Shown: positions 43,862 to 53,821, counted from the stretch's first letter. The stretch is 64,000 nt of DNA from Shewanella psychrophila (GCF_002005305.1 NZ_CP014782.1:930001-994000), one strand, 5' to 3'. A program made the numbers and translations. The notes: generated by a model not told the origin, from the letters alone.

Positions 43862-45472
43862 TTAAGCGACTTTTCTGGCTTCGGCTTCAGCCTTACTGGC
43901 TAGGTATTCATCGAAGGTGCCGTGGAAGTTGACTAATGTCTTGTCTTTCACGTCTATGATGTGTGTGGCCAATGATGATACGAACTCACGGTCATGGCTG
44001 ACGAAGATAAGAGTGCCTTCGAATAATTTAAGCGCATTGTTTAATGCTTCGATGGCTTCCATATCCATGTGGTTAGTTGGCTCATCCATGATTAGCACGT
44101 TGATGTCTTGCATCATCAGCTTGCCGAATAATAGACGGTTTTTCTCTCCACCGGAGCAGTTCTTTGCTTTCTTGTTGGCATCGTCTTCGGTAAACAATAG
44201 ACGACCTAACATGCCACGGACCATAAGATCGTTGTGCTTAGGTGTGCGCCACTGTGACATCCAGTCAAATAACGTCAGGTCATTATCGAAATCAGCAGTG
44301 CTATCTTGTGGGCAGTAACCGATTGCGGCATTTTCTGACCATTTAATTATGCCATGATTGTTTGCTAATTCGTTGACTAGGCAGCGAAGTAGGGTGGTCT
44401 TACCGACACCGTTTTCACCGATAACGGCTAACTTGGCGCCAGCTTCGAGGATCAGCTCGCCGCCTTCAAATAAGGTTTCATCGTCGAAGCCATGTCCAAG
44501 CTCTTCGATAACGAGTGCTTGGCGGTGCATTTTCTTACTTTCATCGAAACGCAAAGACGGTGTCATACGGCTAGAAGATTTGACTTCATCCAAGCTGATT
44601 TTATCAAGTTTCTTGGCACGAGAACTGGCTTGTTTAGCTTTAGATGCGTTGGCACCGAAGCGGTTAACAAAGTCCTGTAATTCGGCCATCTCGGCGCTCT
44701 TCTTAGCGTTACCGGCTAATAGTTGCTCCTGGATAAGGCCAGATGCTTCAAGGAAATATTCGTAGTTACCTGGGTAGATACGTAGTTCGCCGTAATCGAT
44801 ATCAGCCATATGGGTACAGACAGAGTTAAGGAAATGTCTGTCGTGAGAGATGATGATCATGGTGCATTTACGTTTATTAAGCTCCACTGCTAACCAAGAA
44901 ATGGTATGGATATCCAAGTTGTTGGTAGGCTCATCGAGTAGCAAGATGTCTGGGTTAGCAAATAATGCCTGTGCCAGAAGCACACGTAATTTCCAACCTG
45001 GAGCAACTTGCTGCATTAAACCAAAGTGAAAATCTTCTTCAATACCCGCTTCTAGCAAGATTTCCCCGGCACGAGACTCGGCGCTATAACCGTCCATCTC
45101 GGCAAACTCACTCTCGAGTTCGGCGACCTTCATGCCGTCTTCTTCGCTCATTTCCGGTAGCGAGTAGATGCGGTCACGTTCTTGCTTTACTTCCCAAAGT
45201 TTCGCATCACCCATGATCACGGTATCGACAACACTGTATTGCTCAAACGCAAACTGATCTTGGCTCAATGTACCGACTTTAAGGCCCGGTGTGATAGAGA
45301 CATTGCCTGAGCTTGGTGCTAAAGCGCCACTGAGGATTTTCATGAATGTGGATTTACCACAGCCGTTCGCGCCAATAAGGCCGTAACGGTTGCCGTGTCC
45401 AAATTTCGCTGAAATGTTTTCAAACAAAGGCTCAGCGCCAAACTGCATGGTGATGTTCGCGGTGGATATCAA
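43862..45472 (-). CDS. ybiT: ABC-F family ATPase YbiT
   Basis: A 536-residue soluble protein with two ABC cassettes and no membrane segments. It follows E. coli YbiT from MQFGAEPLFENISAKFG onward. Cassette 1 has GANGCGKST, the variant signature VAPGWKLRVLLAQAL in place of LSGGQ, and LLLDEPTNNLD; cassette 2 has GENGVGKTT, CSGGEKNRLLFGKLM and LIMDEPTNHMD. The variant first signature is typical of YbiT. ABC-F proteins bind the ribosomal E site and adjust translation; YbiT's specific role is still being defined. The terminator at 43798 lies just downstream. Confidence 0.93.
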   Translation of the reverse strand: MISTANITMQFGAEPLFENISAKFGHGNRYGLIGANGCGKSTFMKILSGALAPSSGNVSITPGLKVGTLSQDQFAFEQYSVVDTVIMGDAKLWEVKQERDRIYSLPEMSEEDGMKVAELESEFAEMDGYSAESRAGEILLEAGIEEDFHFGLMQQVAPGWKLRVLLAQALFANPDILLLDEPTNNLDIHTISWLAVELNKRKCTMIIISHDRHFLNSVCTHMADIDYGELRIYPGNYEYFLEASGLIQEQLLAGNAKKSAEMAELQDFVNRFGANASKAKQASSRAKKLDKISLDEVKSSSRMTPSLRFDESKKMHRQALVIEELGHGFDDETLFEGGELILEAGAKLAVIGENGVGKTTLLRCLVNELANNHGIIKWSENAAIGYCPQDSTADFDNDLTLFDWMSQWRTPKHNDLMVRGMLGRLLFTEDDANKKAKNCSGGEKNRLLFGKLMMQDINVLIMDEPTNHMDMEAIEALNNALKLFEGTLIFVSHDREFVSSLATHIIDVKDKTLVNFHGTFDEYLASKAEAEARKVA

Positions 45473-45739
45473 AGAAATGTTCCTAGGTGTACAGGCAGGT
45501 TTTGAATTGACTCGCTTTTTAAAACTCAGGCCAAAATAACAACGTGCATTAATATGAATAAATTAGGTCGCGAATTATACAGAGTTTGAGTGGATTGGGC
45601 TAGCTAAGATGCACTTTAAGGGTCACTTCGTTGAAAAACTAAGACGTTACTGGGTTTTAAGGGTTAAGAAGGCGCTGCGTAGGTTGAGCGAAGAGGGCAC
45701 TTTGTTGGAAGAGCTAAGGCGGTGCTCACTATGTGGGCT

Positions 45740-45980
45740 GTTAGAGCTGAATCGACATTTCCATCGTCCATGACGGTCAGGGACATCAAGTAAAGTACTG
45801 ATGACATCTACACTCAACTTGTCATTCCGGCATGCTTGTTATTTTCTATGTTCAATATAACAAGCCGAGGGTGGATCCCGGAACAAGTCCGGGACGACAA
45901 TCTAAGAAGAGGAAAAGTGATATCTACTCCCTTGTCATTCCGGCATGCTCGTTGGCCGGAATCCATTTTCTAGAATCAAC
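45740..45980 (-). repeat. Two-hairpin repeats with second-family fragment
   Basis: A second-family fragment (CGACATTTCC..GACGGTCAGGGA) is followed by one decayed unit (about 45822-45902) and one half unit (45935-45968). Right-side orientation. Nothing else is seen in 45473-45998. Confidence 0.75.
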
Positions 45981-45998
45981 AATAAGGCGAAGGCCGTC

Positions 45999-46595
45999 TT
46001 AGTATGACAAGTCTCGGCCATCTTGTTTGCTTGAAACAAAAGTCTCTTTCATCAACGCTAATACGTCTTGTGTAGAGCCAGTTTCTGACATGCGAGGAAA
46101 TATAAAATTGACACTATTGTGGTGCACGTCCAGATTAAAATCTGTCATCGCATCAGTGGGTAAGGTGATGTTGTAACCGAGTTCCCATGCTTGGCGAGCC
46201 GTTGATTCTACTCCTATACTGGTTGCTATGCCTGTAATCACGACCTGAGTGACACCTTTTGATTTTAAATATTCATCTAAGCCTGTGTCGGTAAACGCTC
46301 CCCAAGTTCTCTTAGTGATCAGATGCGCCTTTGATTCTGGCTGCAACACTTCCGTTAACTGGCTCCAATTAGTAGGGCGTTCGCCATTAGACGGTATCTG
46401 CTCGGTTCTTCCTGCCGCAACACCTGCTACATTCACTAGTACTATGGGTAATTGAAGGTTTCGAAACTGCTCAAGCAGTTGGCAAGTGTTGTCGACAACG
46501 GACAGTGTCGGGTGACAGGTGTCTAGTGCTAAAATGCCTACTTGTAGATCTACCACTATTAATGCTGTGTGAGGGTCGAGAGAAGTGATCGCCAT
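45999..46595 (-). CDS. Isochorismatase-family hydrolase without the catalytic Cys
   Basis: A 198-residue protein. The family core is clear: ALIVVDLQVGIL with the catalytic Asp, LITKRTWGAFTDTGLDEYL with the Lys, and VVITGIATSIGVESTARQA. In cysteine hydrolases such as nicotinamidase the last segment has Cys where this protein has Gly (S-I-G-V-E-S-T). True isochorismatases such as PhzD and EntB also lack that Cys, so hydrolysis of a vinyl ether rather than an amide is plausible. The ATG at 46595 has a GGAG site 7 bases before it and is preferred over a start 25 codons upstream. It is divergent from an acyl-CoA ligase. Confidence 0.82.
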   Translation of the reverse strand: MAITSLDPHTALIVVDLQVGILALDTCHPTLSVVDNTCQLLEQFRNLQLPIVLVNVAGVAAGRTEQIPSNGERPTNWSQLTEVLQPESKAHLITKRTWGAFTDTGLDEYLKSKGVTQVVITGIATSIGVESTARQAWELGYNITLPTDAMTDFNLDVHHNSVNFIFPRMSETGSTQDVLALMKETFVSSKQDGRDLSY

Positions 46596-46716
46596 AATAA
46601 CTCCAGTAACTAACTCGGAATGGATAAGTACCAATCCATACTCATGGTTTTCTTTTCGCTTTTCCAGCATGAACGGATTAATTTATGTTTAAGATTTAAT
46701 TCAATTCAAGTAAGTT

Positions 46717-46730
46717 GTTCATTAGTGAAC
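46717..46730. promoter_or_regulatory. Operator candidate, GTTCA-TTAG-TGAAC
   Basis: A perfect 5-bp inverted repeat around four bases in the gap between the divergent hydrolase and acyl-CoA ligase genes, 34 bases before the ligase start. No regulator gene is adjacent. Confidence 0.5.
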
Positions 46731-46763
46731 GATTAAAAATCATAAACTGTGCAAGGAGGCCTA

Positions 46764-48503
46764 ATGTTAGATGTTGTCGATTCTAGTCCGAGCGATTGCC
46801 CATCCCCGAGCTTTTCATGTCCTTTATCAATGAGCGAATTTTCAGGCCCGATAGATACGCCTTTGGCGTCTCAAACCATAGGAACCTATTTTGATGGTAT
46901 CGCGAGCCGTTATCCAGAGAACTTGGCAGTTGTTGTAAAGCATCAAAATGTGCGTTGGACTTATAAGCAATATCAGCAGCATATTGATGAATTGGCTATT
47001 GGCTTGCTTGAACTGGGAATTAATCCTGGAGATAGAGTAGGGATCTGGTCTCCCAATAATATCGAGTGGTGCCTGACTCAGTTTGCTACTGCCAAGATTG
47101 GCGCCATCATGGTGTGTATTAACCCAGCTTACCGCCCCGAAGAACTGTATTATGCACTTACGAATGTAGGCTGTATTGCTATTATCTGCGCCGAGAAATT
47201 TAAAACCAGCCACTATATAGAGATGCTTTATGAGCTAGCCCCTGAGCTATTAACCAATGAGCCAGGTCAGTTAACATGTTCCGCACTGCCCGAGCTAAAA
47301 TCTGTGATCCGCATGGGTGATGACTTGTCGCCAGGCATGTTTAACTTCAATCAGATAAAACGCCCCTTAGTCGATAATGACCATGCAAGGCTAAATTCTC
47401 TTGCTGCTAGCCAAACTGCCAGTGATGCCATCAATATTCAATTCACGTCAGGGACGACTGGCAACCCTAAAGGGGCGACACTGAGTCATCATAATATCCT
47501 CAATAATGGCTTGTTAGTCGCCGAGGCCATGAAGCTCACTAGTGAAGATAAATTGTGTATTCCTGTACCGCTATATCATTGTTTCGGCATGGTACTCGGC
47601 AACTTGGTGTGTATAGCCAAAGGCGCGGCTGCGGTATTTCCTAGTGAGTCATTCGAGCCTCAGGCTACGTTATCCGCCGTTGAAAGTGAACAGTGCACCG
47701 GACTTCATGGGGTGCCGACCATGTTTATTGCCATGTTAGAGCACGATTGCTTTAAGCAATTCGATTTAAGCTCGTTGCGTACCGGTATCATGGCTGGGGC
47801 GACATGTCCCGAGGAAGTAATGCTCCGGGTACAAGATTTAATGTACATGAAACAGGTGTTGATTGGTTATGGCCAGACAGAAACCAGCCCTATTAATCAT
47901 ATTACTGAAATTGATGCACCGCTCTCCAAGCGTGTCACTACTGTTGGCCGCGCCATGGCCCATACCCAAGTTAAAATTATCGATGAGTCGGGTCAAACAG
48001 TGGCAATTAATCAGGCGGGGGAAGTATGTGCAAGAGGGTATTGCGTGATGGATGGCTATTGGAATGATGTAGAGAAGACTCAGGTAACTATCGATAATCA
48101 AGGCTGGCTACACTCGGGTGATATCGGTGAGATGGATGACGAAGGCTACGTTAAAATCGTCGGCCGTATCAAAGATATGATCATTCGCGGCGGTGAGAAC
48201 ATTTATCCTAGAGAGATTGAAGAAAAGCTCTATACCCATGGCGACGTACAAGATGCCGCCGTATTTGGTGTACAGAGTGACAAGTATGGCGAAGAGGTAT
48301 GCGCCTGGATCAAGCTACGTCCTGGCTGCGTGGAAATAGAAGATGAGATCCGTCACTTCCTCACTGAAAAAATCGCTTACTTTAAGGTGCCGCGTTACAT
48401 CAAGTTTGTCACTGAATACCCGATGACAGTAACTGGCAAGATTCAAAAGTTTAAGATGAGAGATCTGATGTATGAAGAGTTGCATAAAGACTTAAATAGC
48501 TGA
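46764..48503 (+). CDS. AMP-binding acyl-CoA synthetase
   Basis: A 579-residue ANL-superfamily enzyme that activates a carboxylic acid with ATP and joins it to CoA. The P-loop-like motif is FTSGTTGNPKGATLSH, then YGQTETSP, GWLHSGDIGEMDDEGYV and the C-terminal lysine motif MTVTGKIQKFKM. It is most like medium-chain or branched acyl-CoA ligases used in fatty acid or terpenoid breakdown. A full AAGGAGG ribosome site lies just before the ATG at 46764, so the upstream GTG is rejected. The gene is alone on its strand. Substrate length cannot be predicted. Confidence 0.88.
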   Translation: MLDVVDSSPSDCPSPSFSCPLSMSEFSGPIDTPLASQTIGTYFDGIASRYPENLAVVVKHQNVRWTYKQYQQHIDELAIGLLELGINPGDRVGIWSPNNIEWCLTQFATAKIGAIMVCINPAYRPEELYYALTNVGCIAIICAEKFKTSHYIEMLYELAPELLTNEPGQLTCSALPELKSVIRMGDDLSPGMFNFNQIKRPLVDNDHARLNSLAASQTASDAINIQFTSGTTGNPKGATLSHHNILNNGLLVAEAMKLTSEDKLCIPVPLYHCFGMVLGNLVCIAKGAAAVFPSESFEPQATLSAVESEQCTGLHGVPTMFIAMLEHDCFKQFDLSSLRTGIMAGATCPEEVMLRVQDLMYMKQVLIGYGQTETSPINHITEIDAPLSKRVTTVGRAMAHTQVKIIDESGQTVAINQAGEVCARGYCVMDGYWNDVEKTQVTIDNQGWLHSGDIGEMDDEGYVKIVGRIKDMIIRGGENIYPREIEEKLYTHGDVQDAAVFGVQSDKYGEEVCAWIKLRPGCVEIEDEIRHFLTEKIAYFKVPRYIKFVTEYPMTVTGKIQKFKMRDLMYEELHKDLNS

Positions 48504-48567
48504 TAGGTGAAAGAGACAGTGGGTTGATGGGGCTAAGTTGACGATCACAGGGTGATCTCTTTGGGTA

Positions 48568-48606
48568 AGATAAAGCTGGATCCTGGAACAAGTCCGGGAT
48601 GACAGC
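48568..48606 (-). repeat. Two-hairpin repeat, last half copy in the window
   Basis: GGATCCTGGAACAAGTCCGGGATGACAG. No further copies were found from here to 64000. Confidence 0.8.
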
Positions 48607-48622
48607 TTCTTTGCTTTTAACG

Positions 48623-49939
48623 TCAATCTGACACTCGATTTCTGCCACTGTTTTTGGCGCGATAAAGAGCTTCGTCGGCTCGTCTCACTATAGACTCAGT
48701 ATCATCATCTGCTGCAATCTCAGCAACACCTATGCTAACGGTAAAGGTGACTGCTTCATGGTTTTCACTCAATACCATTTGCTGGGATATACAAACTCGA
48801 ATACGATTGGCGACCTCTTTAGCTGCTTCAATTTTAGTATTAGGTAGCAGTGCAATAAACTCCTCACCGCCAAATCTGGCTAATATATCGACCTCCCTTA
48901 ATACATCTTGTGCTTTTTTAGCAAACTCTTGTAATACCTTGTCACCAATAAGATGACCGTAGGTATCGTTCACGACTTTGAATCTATCTAGGTCGATCAT
49001 TAGTACAGAGAAATTATGGCCAAAACGTTTATATTGATGATGGGTGTCATTGAGTTGTCCCTCAAAACGATTTCGATTATTGAGTCCGGTTAAATTATCT
49101 GTATTCACCTGATGTTGTAGCTTTTCGATAAAGGCAATTCGATTTGATATATCTCTTATAATTGCGGTGAACTCAAGATTCCCATTAATTGATATTTTGG
49201 ATATGGTTATCTCAACTGGAAATTCACTGTTATCTTTTCTTACTGCCGATATCATGACTCGAGATAACATGTCTCTTGACTGAATATCAGAGTCTGTAAA
49301 TTGTTTTATATAATCAGCATGACTTGCCCTAAACTTTTTTTTCATGAGCTTAGCGATACTCTGGCCTATTATTTCTTCGGCGCTGTAGCCAAAAATCTTT
49401 TCCGCCGCATGATTAAATAGTTGGATATTTTGCTTATCGTCCATTGTGATAATGCCATCGAAGGCGGCATCTATGACTGAGCTGAATCTGGCGCTCGCAT
49501 TATTCACCTCACTCTGTAACTCCTGTTTATCACTCATATGAATACCTATGATCATCACCCTTTGGAGTTGATTAGGCATACTTTCCATCGGGTTTAAAAA
49601 TAGTCGCCACCAAGGTGACTCAGAGGTTAATTCAAATGTTTGCTCTATCTCTATGGGTTCTAGGGACGAGAACACTTGTGGTAAGTAAGTATTAAAAACT
49701 TGTGAAACGCTAGTCGAGGTTAAGCTATCCAATAGGCAAGTTTTGAGAATTACTTTTCCCGGTTTGCTTTTTCCCAGCATACGCAGAAAGAGTTCATTAT
49801 GGGCGACCACGCGAAATTTTGTCCCCTTACCTGATTTGTTTTGCTTTTGTTCTACGATGGCAACACTTGCCGCAATAACATCGACTAGGTGCTGCAGTTC
49901 CTCTGTTGGACTGTGCATTAACTTCTGACCATGACTCAA
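48623..49939 (-). CDS. PAS-GGDEF diguanylate cyclase
   Basis: A 438-residue soluble sensor-output protein. Residues about 10-140 form a first PAS-like region, about 150-270 a second clear PAS domain (FSSVIDAAFDGIITMDDKQN, FGYSAEEIIGQSI) with a PAC segment (AIIRDISNRIAFIEKLQ), and about 280-435 the GGDEF domain with DNLTGLNNRNRFE, DLDRFKVVNDTYGH and FGGEEF. The inhibitory I-site RxxD is present (REVD). It should make cyclic di-GMP in response to a signal bound by PAS. No membrane helix or EAL domain is seen. It stands alone. Confidence 0.9.
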   Translation of the reverse strand: MSHGQKLMHSPTEELQHLVDVIAASVAIVEQKQNKSGKGTKFRVVAHNELFLRMLGKSKPGKVILKTCLLDSLTSTSVSQVFNTYLPQVFSSLEPIEIEQTFELTSESPWWRLFLNPMESMPNQLQRVMIIGIHMSDKQELQSEVNNASARFSSVIDAAFDGIITMDDKQNIQLFNHAAEKIFGYSAEEIIGQSIAKLMKKKFRASHADYIKQFTDSDIQSRDMLSRVMISAVRKDNSEFPVEITISKISINGNLEFTAIIRDISNRIAFIEKLQHQVNTDNLTGLNNRNRFEGQLNDTHHQYKRFGHNFSVLMIDLDRFKVVNDTYGHLIGDKVLQEFAKKAQDVLREVDILARFGGEEFIALLPNTKIEAAKEVANRIRVCISQQMVLSENHEAVTFTVSIGVAEIAADDDTESIVRRADEALYRAKNSGRNRVSD

Positions 49940-50266
49940 GATGTGTAGTTAAGTTTAGTTGGATTTGATCATTTGAGTATATTCTAGCCCGTTCTCAAGC
50001 TGTATCAGATATCTAGCGTGAATTTATATGCACCATTTCGAATAAAGGTTAAAAATATCTCGGGGTTATATTTTTAATTTTGCATAAAGTGCGCATAAAC
50101 AATGCATATAGGGAAGATGTATTGAGCATAGCCAGGATCATAGAAATGGCTATAGGGCATACTATACTTGGAACAAAACACAGGGATTTTGTTCGCTAAA
50201 TCCAATGTTGCGTTAAATGCTTTATGCTTACTTTAGAGAGCAGTAAAGACTAAAGAGGAGTAACAC
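49940..50266. other. Gene-free gap
   Basis: AT-rich sequence between divergently transcribed cyclase and acetyltransferase genes. No repeat, gene or strong palindrome was seen; an AGAGGAG ribosome site for the next gene is at its right end. Confidence 0.6.
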
Positions 50267-50818
50267 ATGAGAATTCCGGATACTGACAGGCTCGAGTTTG
50301 ATTTCATGACTCGTAAGGATGCCGAAGCCTTGTTCGAGCTTGATCAAGATGAAGATGTGATGCTTTATATCAATGGCGGGCACAAGGCAACTATGGAAGA
50401 CATTTGTCAGATCTCTATCCCTAGACTCGAGAGCTATGCCAATGAGGACGAAGGCTGGGGGATCTGGAAGGTAACGGCTAAACCGACTGATACTTTAGAG
50501 ACCCATCTATATCTGGGCTGGATATTGGTTAGACCCATGGATTTCTTCAATGAGGAGCCTGAGTGGGACAACCTTGAACTTGGCTGGCGCTTTAAACAAG
50601 CTGCCTGGGGTAAAGGTTATGCAACTGAAGCGGCAAGGGCGGTGATGGATGTGGTTACCGCACCTAATAAGATTAACAAGGCTTCGGCCATCGCCTTCGA
50701 AGAAAACCTAGGTTCGATTAAAATTATGGAGAAACTAGGGATGAGCTTTCTTAAGAAAGGCATTCACAAAGATCCACTGGGCGATCTGGAATTGGTTTAT
50801 TACGAGAGGGTTATATAA
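50267..50818 (+). CDS. GNAT-family N-acetyltransferase
   Basis: A 183-residue acetyltransferase of the RimJ/RimL-like group. It opens with TDRLEFDFMTRKDAEALFEL, a usual pattern for these enzymes, and the acetyl-CoA loop is LGWRFKQAAWGKGYATEAAR (about 105-124), followed by AIAFEENLGSIKIMEKLGM, a typical last strand-helix unit. The substrate may be a protein N-terminus or a small amine. The ribosome site AGAGGAG fits the ATG. The gene stands alone. Confidence 0.88.
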   Translation: MRIPDTDRLEFDFMTRKDAEALFELDQDEDVMLYINGGHKATMEDICQISIPRLESYANEDEGWGIWKVTAKPTDTLETHLYLGWILVRPMDFFNEEPEWDNLELGWRFKQAAWGKGYATEAARAVMDVVTAPNKINKASAIAFEENLGSIKIMEKLGMSFLKKGIHKDPLGDLELVYYERVI

Positions 50819-51394
50819 AATACAAGTTGATAATGGCTAAGCTTATAAAATCAGTAACTGATTATAACTTATCAGTCCTCATTGTCATGAATAAATAAAC
50901 TGGATAGAAGTACTCTTATATTCAGTTTATTGTGCCTGAACCACCCACCCGCATCTTCCATATAACCTTATTGACATTTAAACTCAAGCACCTAACTAAC
51001 ACTGATTAGTATAAAATAACACGATTAATACTTTTTGCTTACCAAGTTAATTGGTACTAGTAAAAACGAAGTAATATGTCGATATTTTAGACTTGTTATC
51101 AAAATAGTGATGTTAAAATGATGTAAACATTAGCCGTATAATAAATCAATTACTTATCAGGCATTATATTACATTATCTTATAAATAGTGACAATTAGAT
51201 TCATTATCATGGAAAGGGGTATTTATTTCATTAATCTATGTGTGGTTTCAATAATCTTTAATTATGTAAAGAGATTGTTACGTTAAACTCGCCTCGGCTT
51301 ATGCTTGTTTTTTATACTCTTATTACGCCTATTCATTAAATGAACTAGGTTAATTATGCCCCTGAGGCACAATTAATAAAAATGGAGTTAAACC
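50819..51394. other. AT-rich gap before the subtilase gene
   Basis: About 575 bases of AT-rich sequence with no supported gene or repeat. It probably contains a long regulatory leader for the secreted protease; a GGAG site stands 8 bases before that start. Confidence 0.6.
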
Positions 51395-53296
51395 ATGTAT
51401 AAGAAACAATTGATAGCAATAGCGGTCACTGCAGGATTAGCATCGGTCTCTATTCAAGCACAAGAGTATCAAGCACAGTTGGTTGAGGTCGAACAATCAC
51501 GTGCTATTAAAGATACCTATATTGTGGTGTTCAACACACCCAGTGTGCTTAATCTTTCTGATCAAATGTCTGTCCAAAGCTATGCGATTCAGCAAGCTGA
51601 TCAGCTAGCCAACCGTTTTAATATTAAGGTGAAGAAAAACTTCGGTAGTGCGCTCAATGGCGTTCTTATCGGTGCGACAAAGAAAGAGGTGATGGCGCTT
51701 CGAAGTGATCCCAACGTCAAGTACATAGAACAAGATCAGATGATGTCCATTAGCCCTATGGTTAGCGCTGCGGGAGATCAAGCCAGCCCGACTTGGGGAC
51801 TCGACAGGGTTGATCAACGGGACTTGCCTTTAGACGGTAACTATCATTACGATTTCGATGGTAGCGGTGTCACAGCGTATGTTATCGATACCGGCGTATT
51901 GACCACTCATAATGAATTTGGTGGCCGTGCCAGCAGTGGTTATGACTTTATTGATAACGATAATGATGCCACTGACTGTAATGGTCATGGTACTCACGTT
52001 GCCGGTACTATAGGCGGTTCTACCTATGGTGTTGCTAAAAATGTCAGCGTAGTGGGCGTTCGAGTACTTAGTTGTAGCGGTTCGGGCAGTAACTCAGGGG
52101 TGATCTCAGGGATCAACTGGGTAAAGAATAATGCTCAAGGCCCATCGGTTGCCAACATGAGCCTAGGGGGCGGAGCATCTCAAGCGACTGACGATGCGGT
52201 GAATGCAGCAGTGGCTGCGGGCATCTCCTTCGTAGTCGCCGCGGGTAACGATAACAGTAGTGCTTGTAACTACTCGCCTGCTAGGGCCGTGGATGCGATT
52301 ACCGTTGGCTCAACAACCAGCAGTGATAGTCGTTCAAGTTTCTCAAACTACGGTAGCTGTTTAGATATTTATGCACCGGGATCAAGCATCACATCTGCCT
52401 GGTACAATTCTAACTCTGCGACTAATACTATCAGTGGTACCTCAATGGCCGCGCCTCATGTGGCTGGTGTAGCAGCACTTTATCTGGATCAAACTCCCTC
52501 GCTTACTCCTTCACAGGTAGATGCCTTACTCTCTTCAAGAGCCAGTTCTGGTAAGGTAACCGATGCAAAATCTGGCTCACCTAACGAGTTATTGTTTGCA
52601 CTGGAAGGTGAAGGTGCTGGTGGGGGTTGTGGTAATAATTGTCCAGTGGATGAAACTGAACTGACGAATAACCAGAGTGTGAGCACGAGTGGGACTACGG
52701 GCTCCGAGAGTAACTACTTTATCGATGTGCCTGCTGGTGCAACTTCATTAGCAGTGACTTTGTCTGGTGGCAGTGGAGATGCGGATATCTATGTGCAGCA
52801 GGGCAGTCAACCCACTCAGACAAGTTATCAGTGTCGTCCCTATAAAGCCGGAAATAGCGAGTCTTGTAGTTTCAACAATCCAGCTGCGGGTAAATGGTAC
52901 GTGATGGTCCATGGTTACAGTACTTATTCTAACGCTAGCCTTAATGCCAGCTATTCAACTGGTGGAGGTGGTGGCGGAAACTGCACCGATGCAAACTGTT
53001 TAACCAATGGTGTTGCTGTGACAGGACTCAGTGGGGCTACGGGCTCTGAACAAACTTACAAAGTCTATGTTGAGGCGGGATCACAACTCGCGGTGAGTAC
53101 TACTGGTGGCAGCGGTGATGCCGATCTGTATGTGAAAGCGGGCAGTGCACCAACGACTGGCTCCTACGATTGTCGTCCTTATAAAAATGGTAACACAGAG
53201 ACCTGTTCCATCAGTGTGAGTCAATCTGGTATGTACCACATCATGCTTAGGGGCTATAGCGCCTTTAGTGGTTTGTCGTTAACCGCAAGTCATTAG
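51395..53296 (+). CDS. Secreted subtilisin-like serine protease with two PPC domains
   Basis: A 633-residue S8 protease. A Sec signal peptide (about 1-22, cut after IQA) is followed by an inhibitor I9 propeptide (about 45-120), the catalytic domain with D165 (AYVIDTGV), H198 (NGHGTHVAG) and S350 (SGTSMAAPHVAG), and two pre-peptidase C-terminal domains (about 425-525 and 535-633), each with YFIDVPAG or YKVYVEAG starts and SGGSGDADIYV-type repeats. The plan is that of extracellular alkaline proteases of marine bacteria, which are usually exported by type II secretion. A terminator lies 80 bases after the stop. No immunity or maturation gene is needed, because the propeptide acts as chaperone. 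Confidence 0.95.
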   Translation: MYKKQLIAIAVTAGLASVSIQAQEYQAQLVEVEQSRAIKDTYIVVFNTPSVLNLSDQMSVQSYAIQQADQLANRFNIKVKKNFGSALNGVLIGATKKEVMALRSDPNVKYIEQDQMMSISPMVSAAGDQASPTWGLDRVDQRDLPLDGNYHYDFDGSGVTAYVIDTGVLTTHNEFGGRASSGYDFIDNDNDATDCNGHGTHVAGTIGGSTYGVAKNVSVVGVRVLSCSGSGSNSGVISGINWVKNNAQGPSVANMSLGGGASQATDDAVNAAVAAGISFVVAAGNDNSSACNYSPARAVDAITVGSTTSSDSRSSFSNYGSCLDIYAPGSSITSAWYNSNSATNTISGTSMAAPHVAGVAALYLDQTPSLTPSQVDALLSSRASSGKVTDAKSGSPNELLFALEGEGAGGGCGNNCPVDETELTNNQSVSTSGTTGSESNYFIDVPAGATSLAVTLSGGSGDADIYVQQGSQPTQTSYQCRPYKAGNSESCSFNNPAAGKWYVMVHGYSTYSNASLNASYSTGGGGGGNCTDANCLTNGVAVTGLSGATGSEQTYKVYVEAGSQLAVSTTGGSGDADLYVKAGSAPTTGSYDCRPYKNGNTETCSISVSQSGMYHIMLRGYSAFSGLSLTASH

Positions 53297-53373
53297 TGCT
53301 TTGTAGTTAACTGTCTGTTATAAACATTGAATAATTAACGCTGACTCTAAGCATTACCATGAGTAAAAAATAC

Positions 53374-53404
53374 AAAGCCCGGATGATTAAGTCAGGGCTT
53401 TTTT
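53374..53404. terminator. Intrinsic terminator after the subtilase
   Basis: AAAGCCC and GGGCTTT arms around a 14-base loop, then a run of T. The A-run on the left also allows use by the convergent gene that ends at 53426. Confidence 0.75.
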
Positions 53405-53425
53405 ATTCTCTCATTTTATAGGGTC

Positions 53426-53821
53426 TTACTCTGTGGGTGCCACAGTAACGGACCAATGTATATTTGGACCATTTGCTTCGGCCTTATATTCCATGGATGC
53501 CTGCTGTCCATCAGGGATCAGAGAGAAACTGGGTAAGGTATTGGTATTTCGAAAATCACCTTGGCGGAAAATTAGCTGAGCAGTGAGATCTACTTGGTCT
53601 TGGTTCTCAGATAAGGTATAACGAATAAAATTAAAATCTTCTAGAGTCAGAGGAAACTCGCTAGTTTCACCGTTCTCAAGCTTTATTTCAGTGGGTCCCA
53701 CCTGTACACCGTTAAGGGTTAACTGCGTCTTTAACATGTAGCCTTTAGAGTTGAAAGCTGACAACATGAAGATGAATAGCAGTGATAACACACTTAATAT
53801 GATGAGTGTACGTTTTAACAT
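53426..53821 (-). CDS. Hypothetical single-pass exported protein
   Basis: A 131-residue protein with an N-terminal hydrophobic segment (about 4-23), either an uncleaved signal anchor or a signal peptide, followed by a short beta-rich domain (LKTQLTLNGVQVGPTEIKLE, FSLIPDGQQASMEY). No family is recognised. It is convergent with the subtilase and probably uses the shared terminator. It may be periplasmic. Confidence 0.6.
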   Translation of the reverse strand: MLKRTLIILSVLSLLFIFMLSAFNSKGYMLKTQLTLNGVQVGPTEIKLENGETSEFPLTLEDFNFIRYTLSENQDQVDLTAQLIFRQGDFRNTNTLPSFSLIPDGQQASMEYKAEANGPNIHWSVTVAPTE

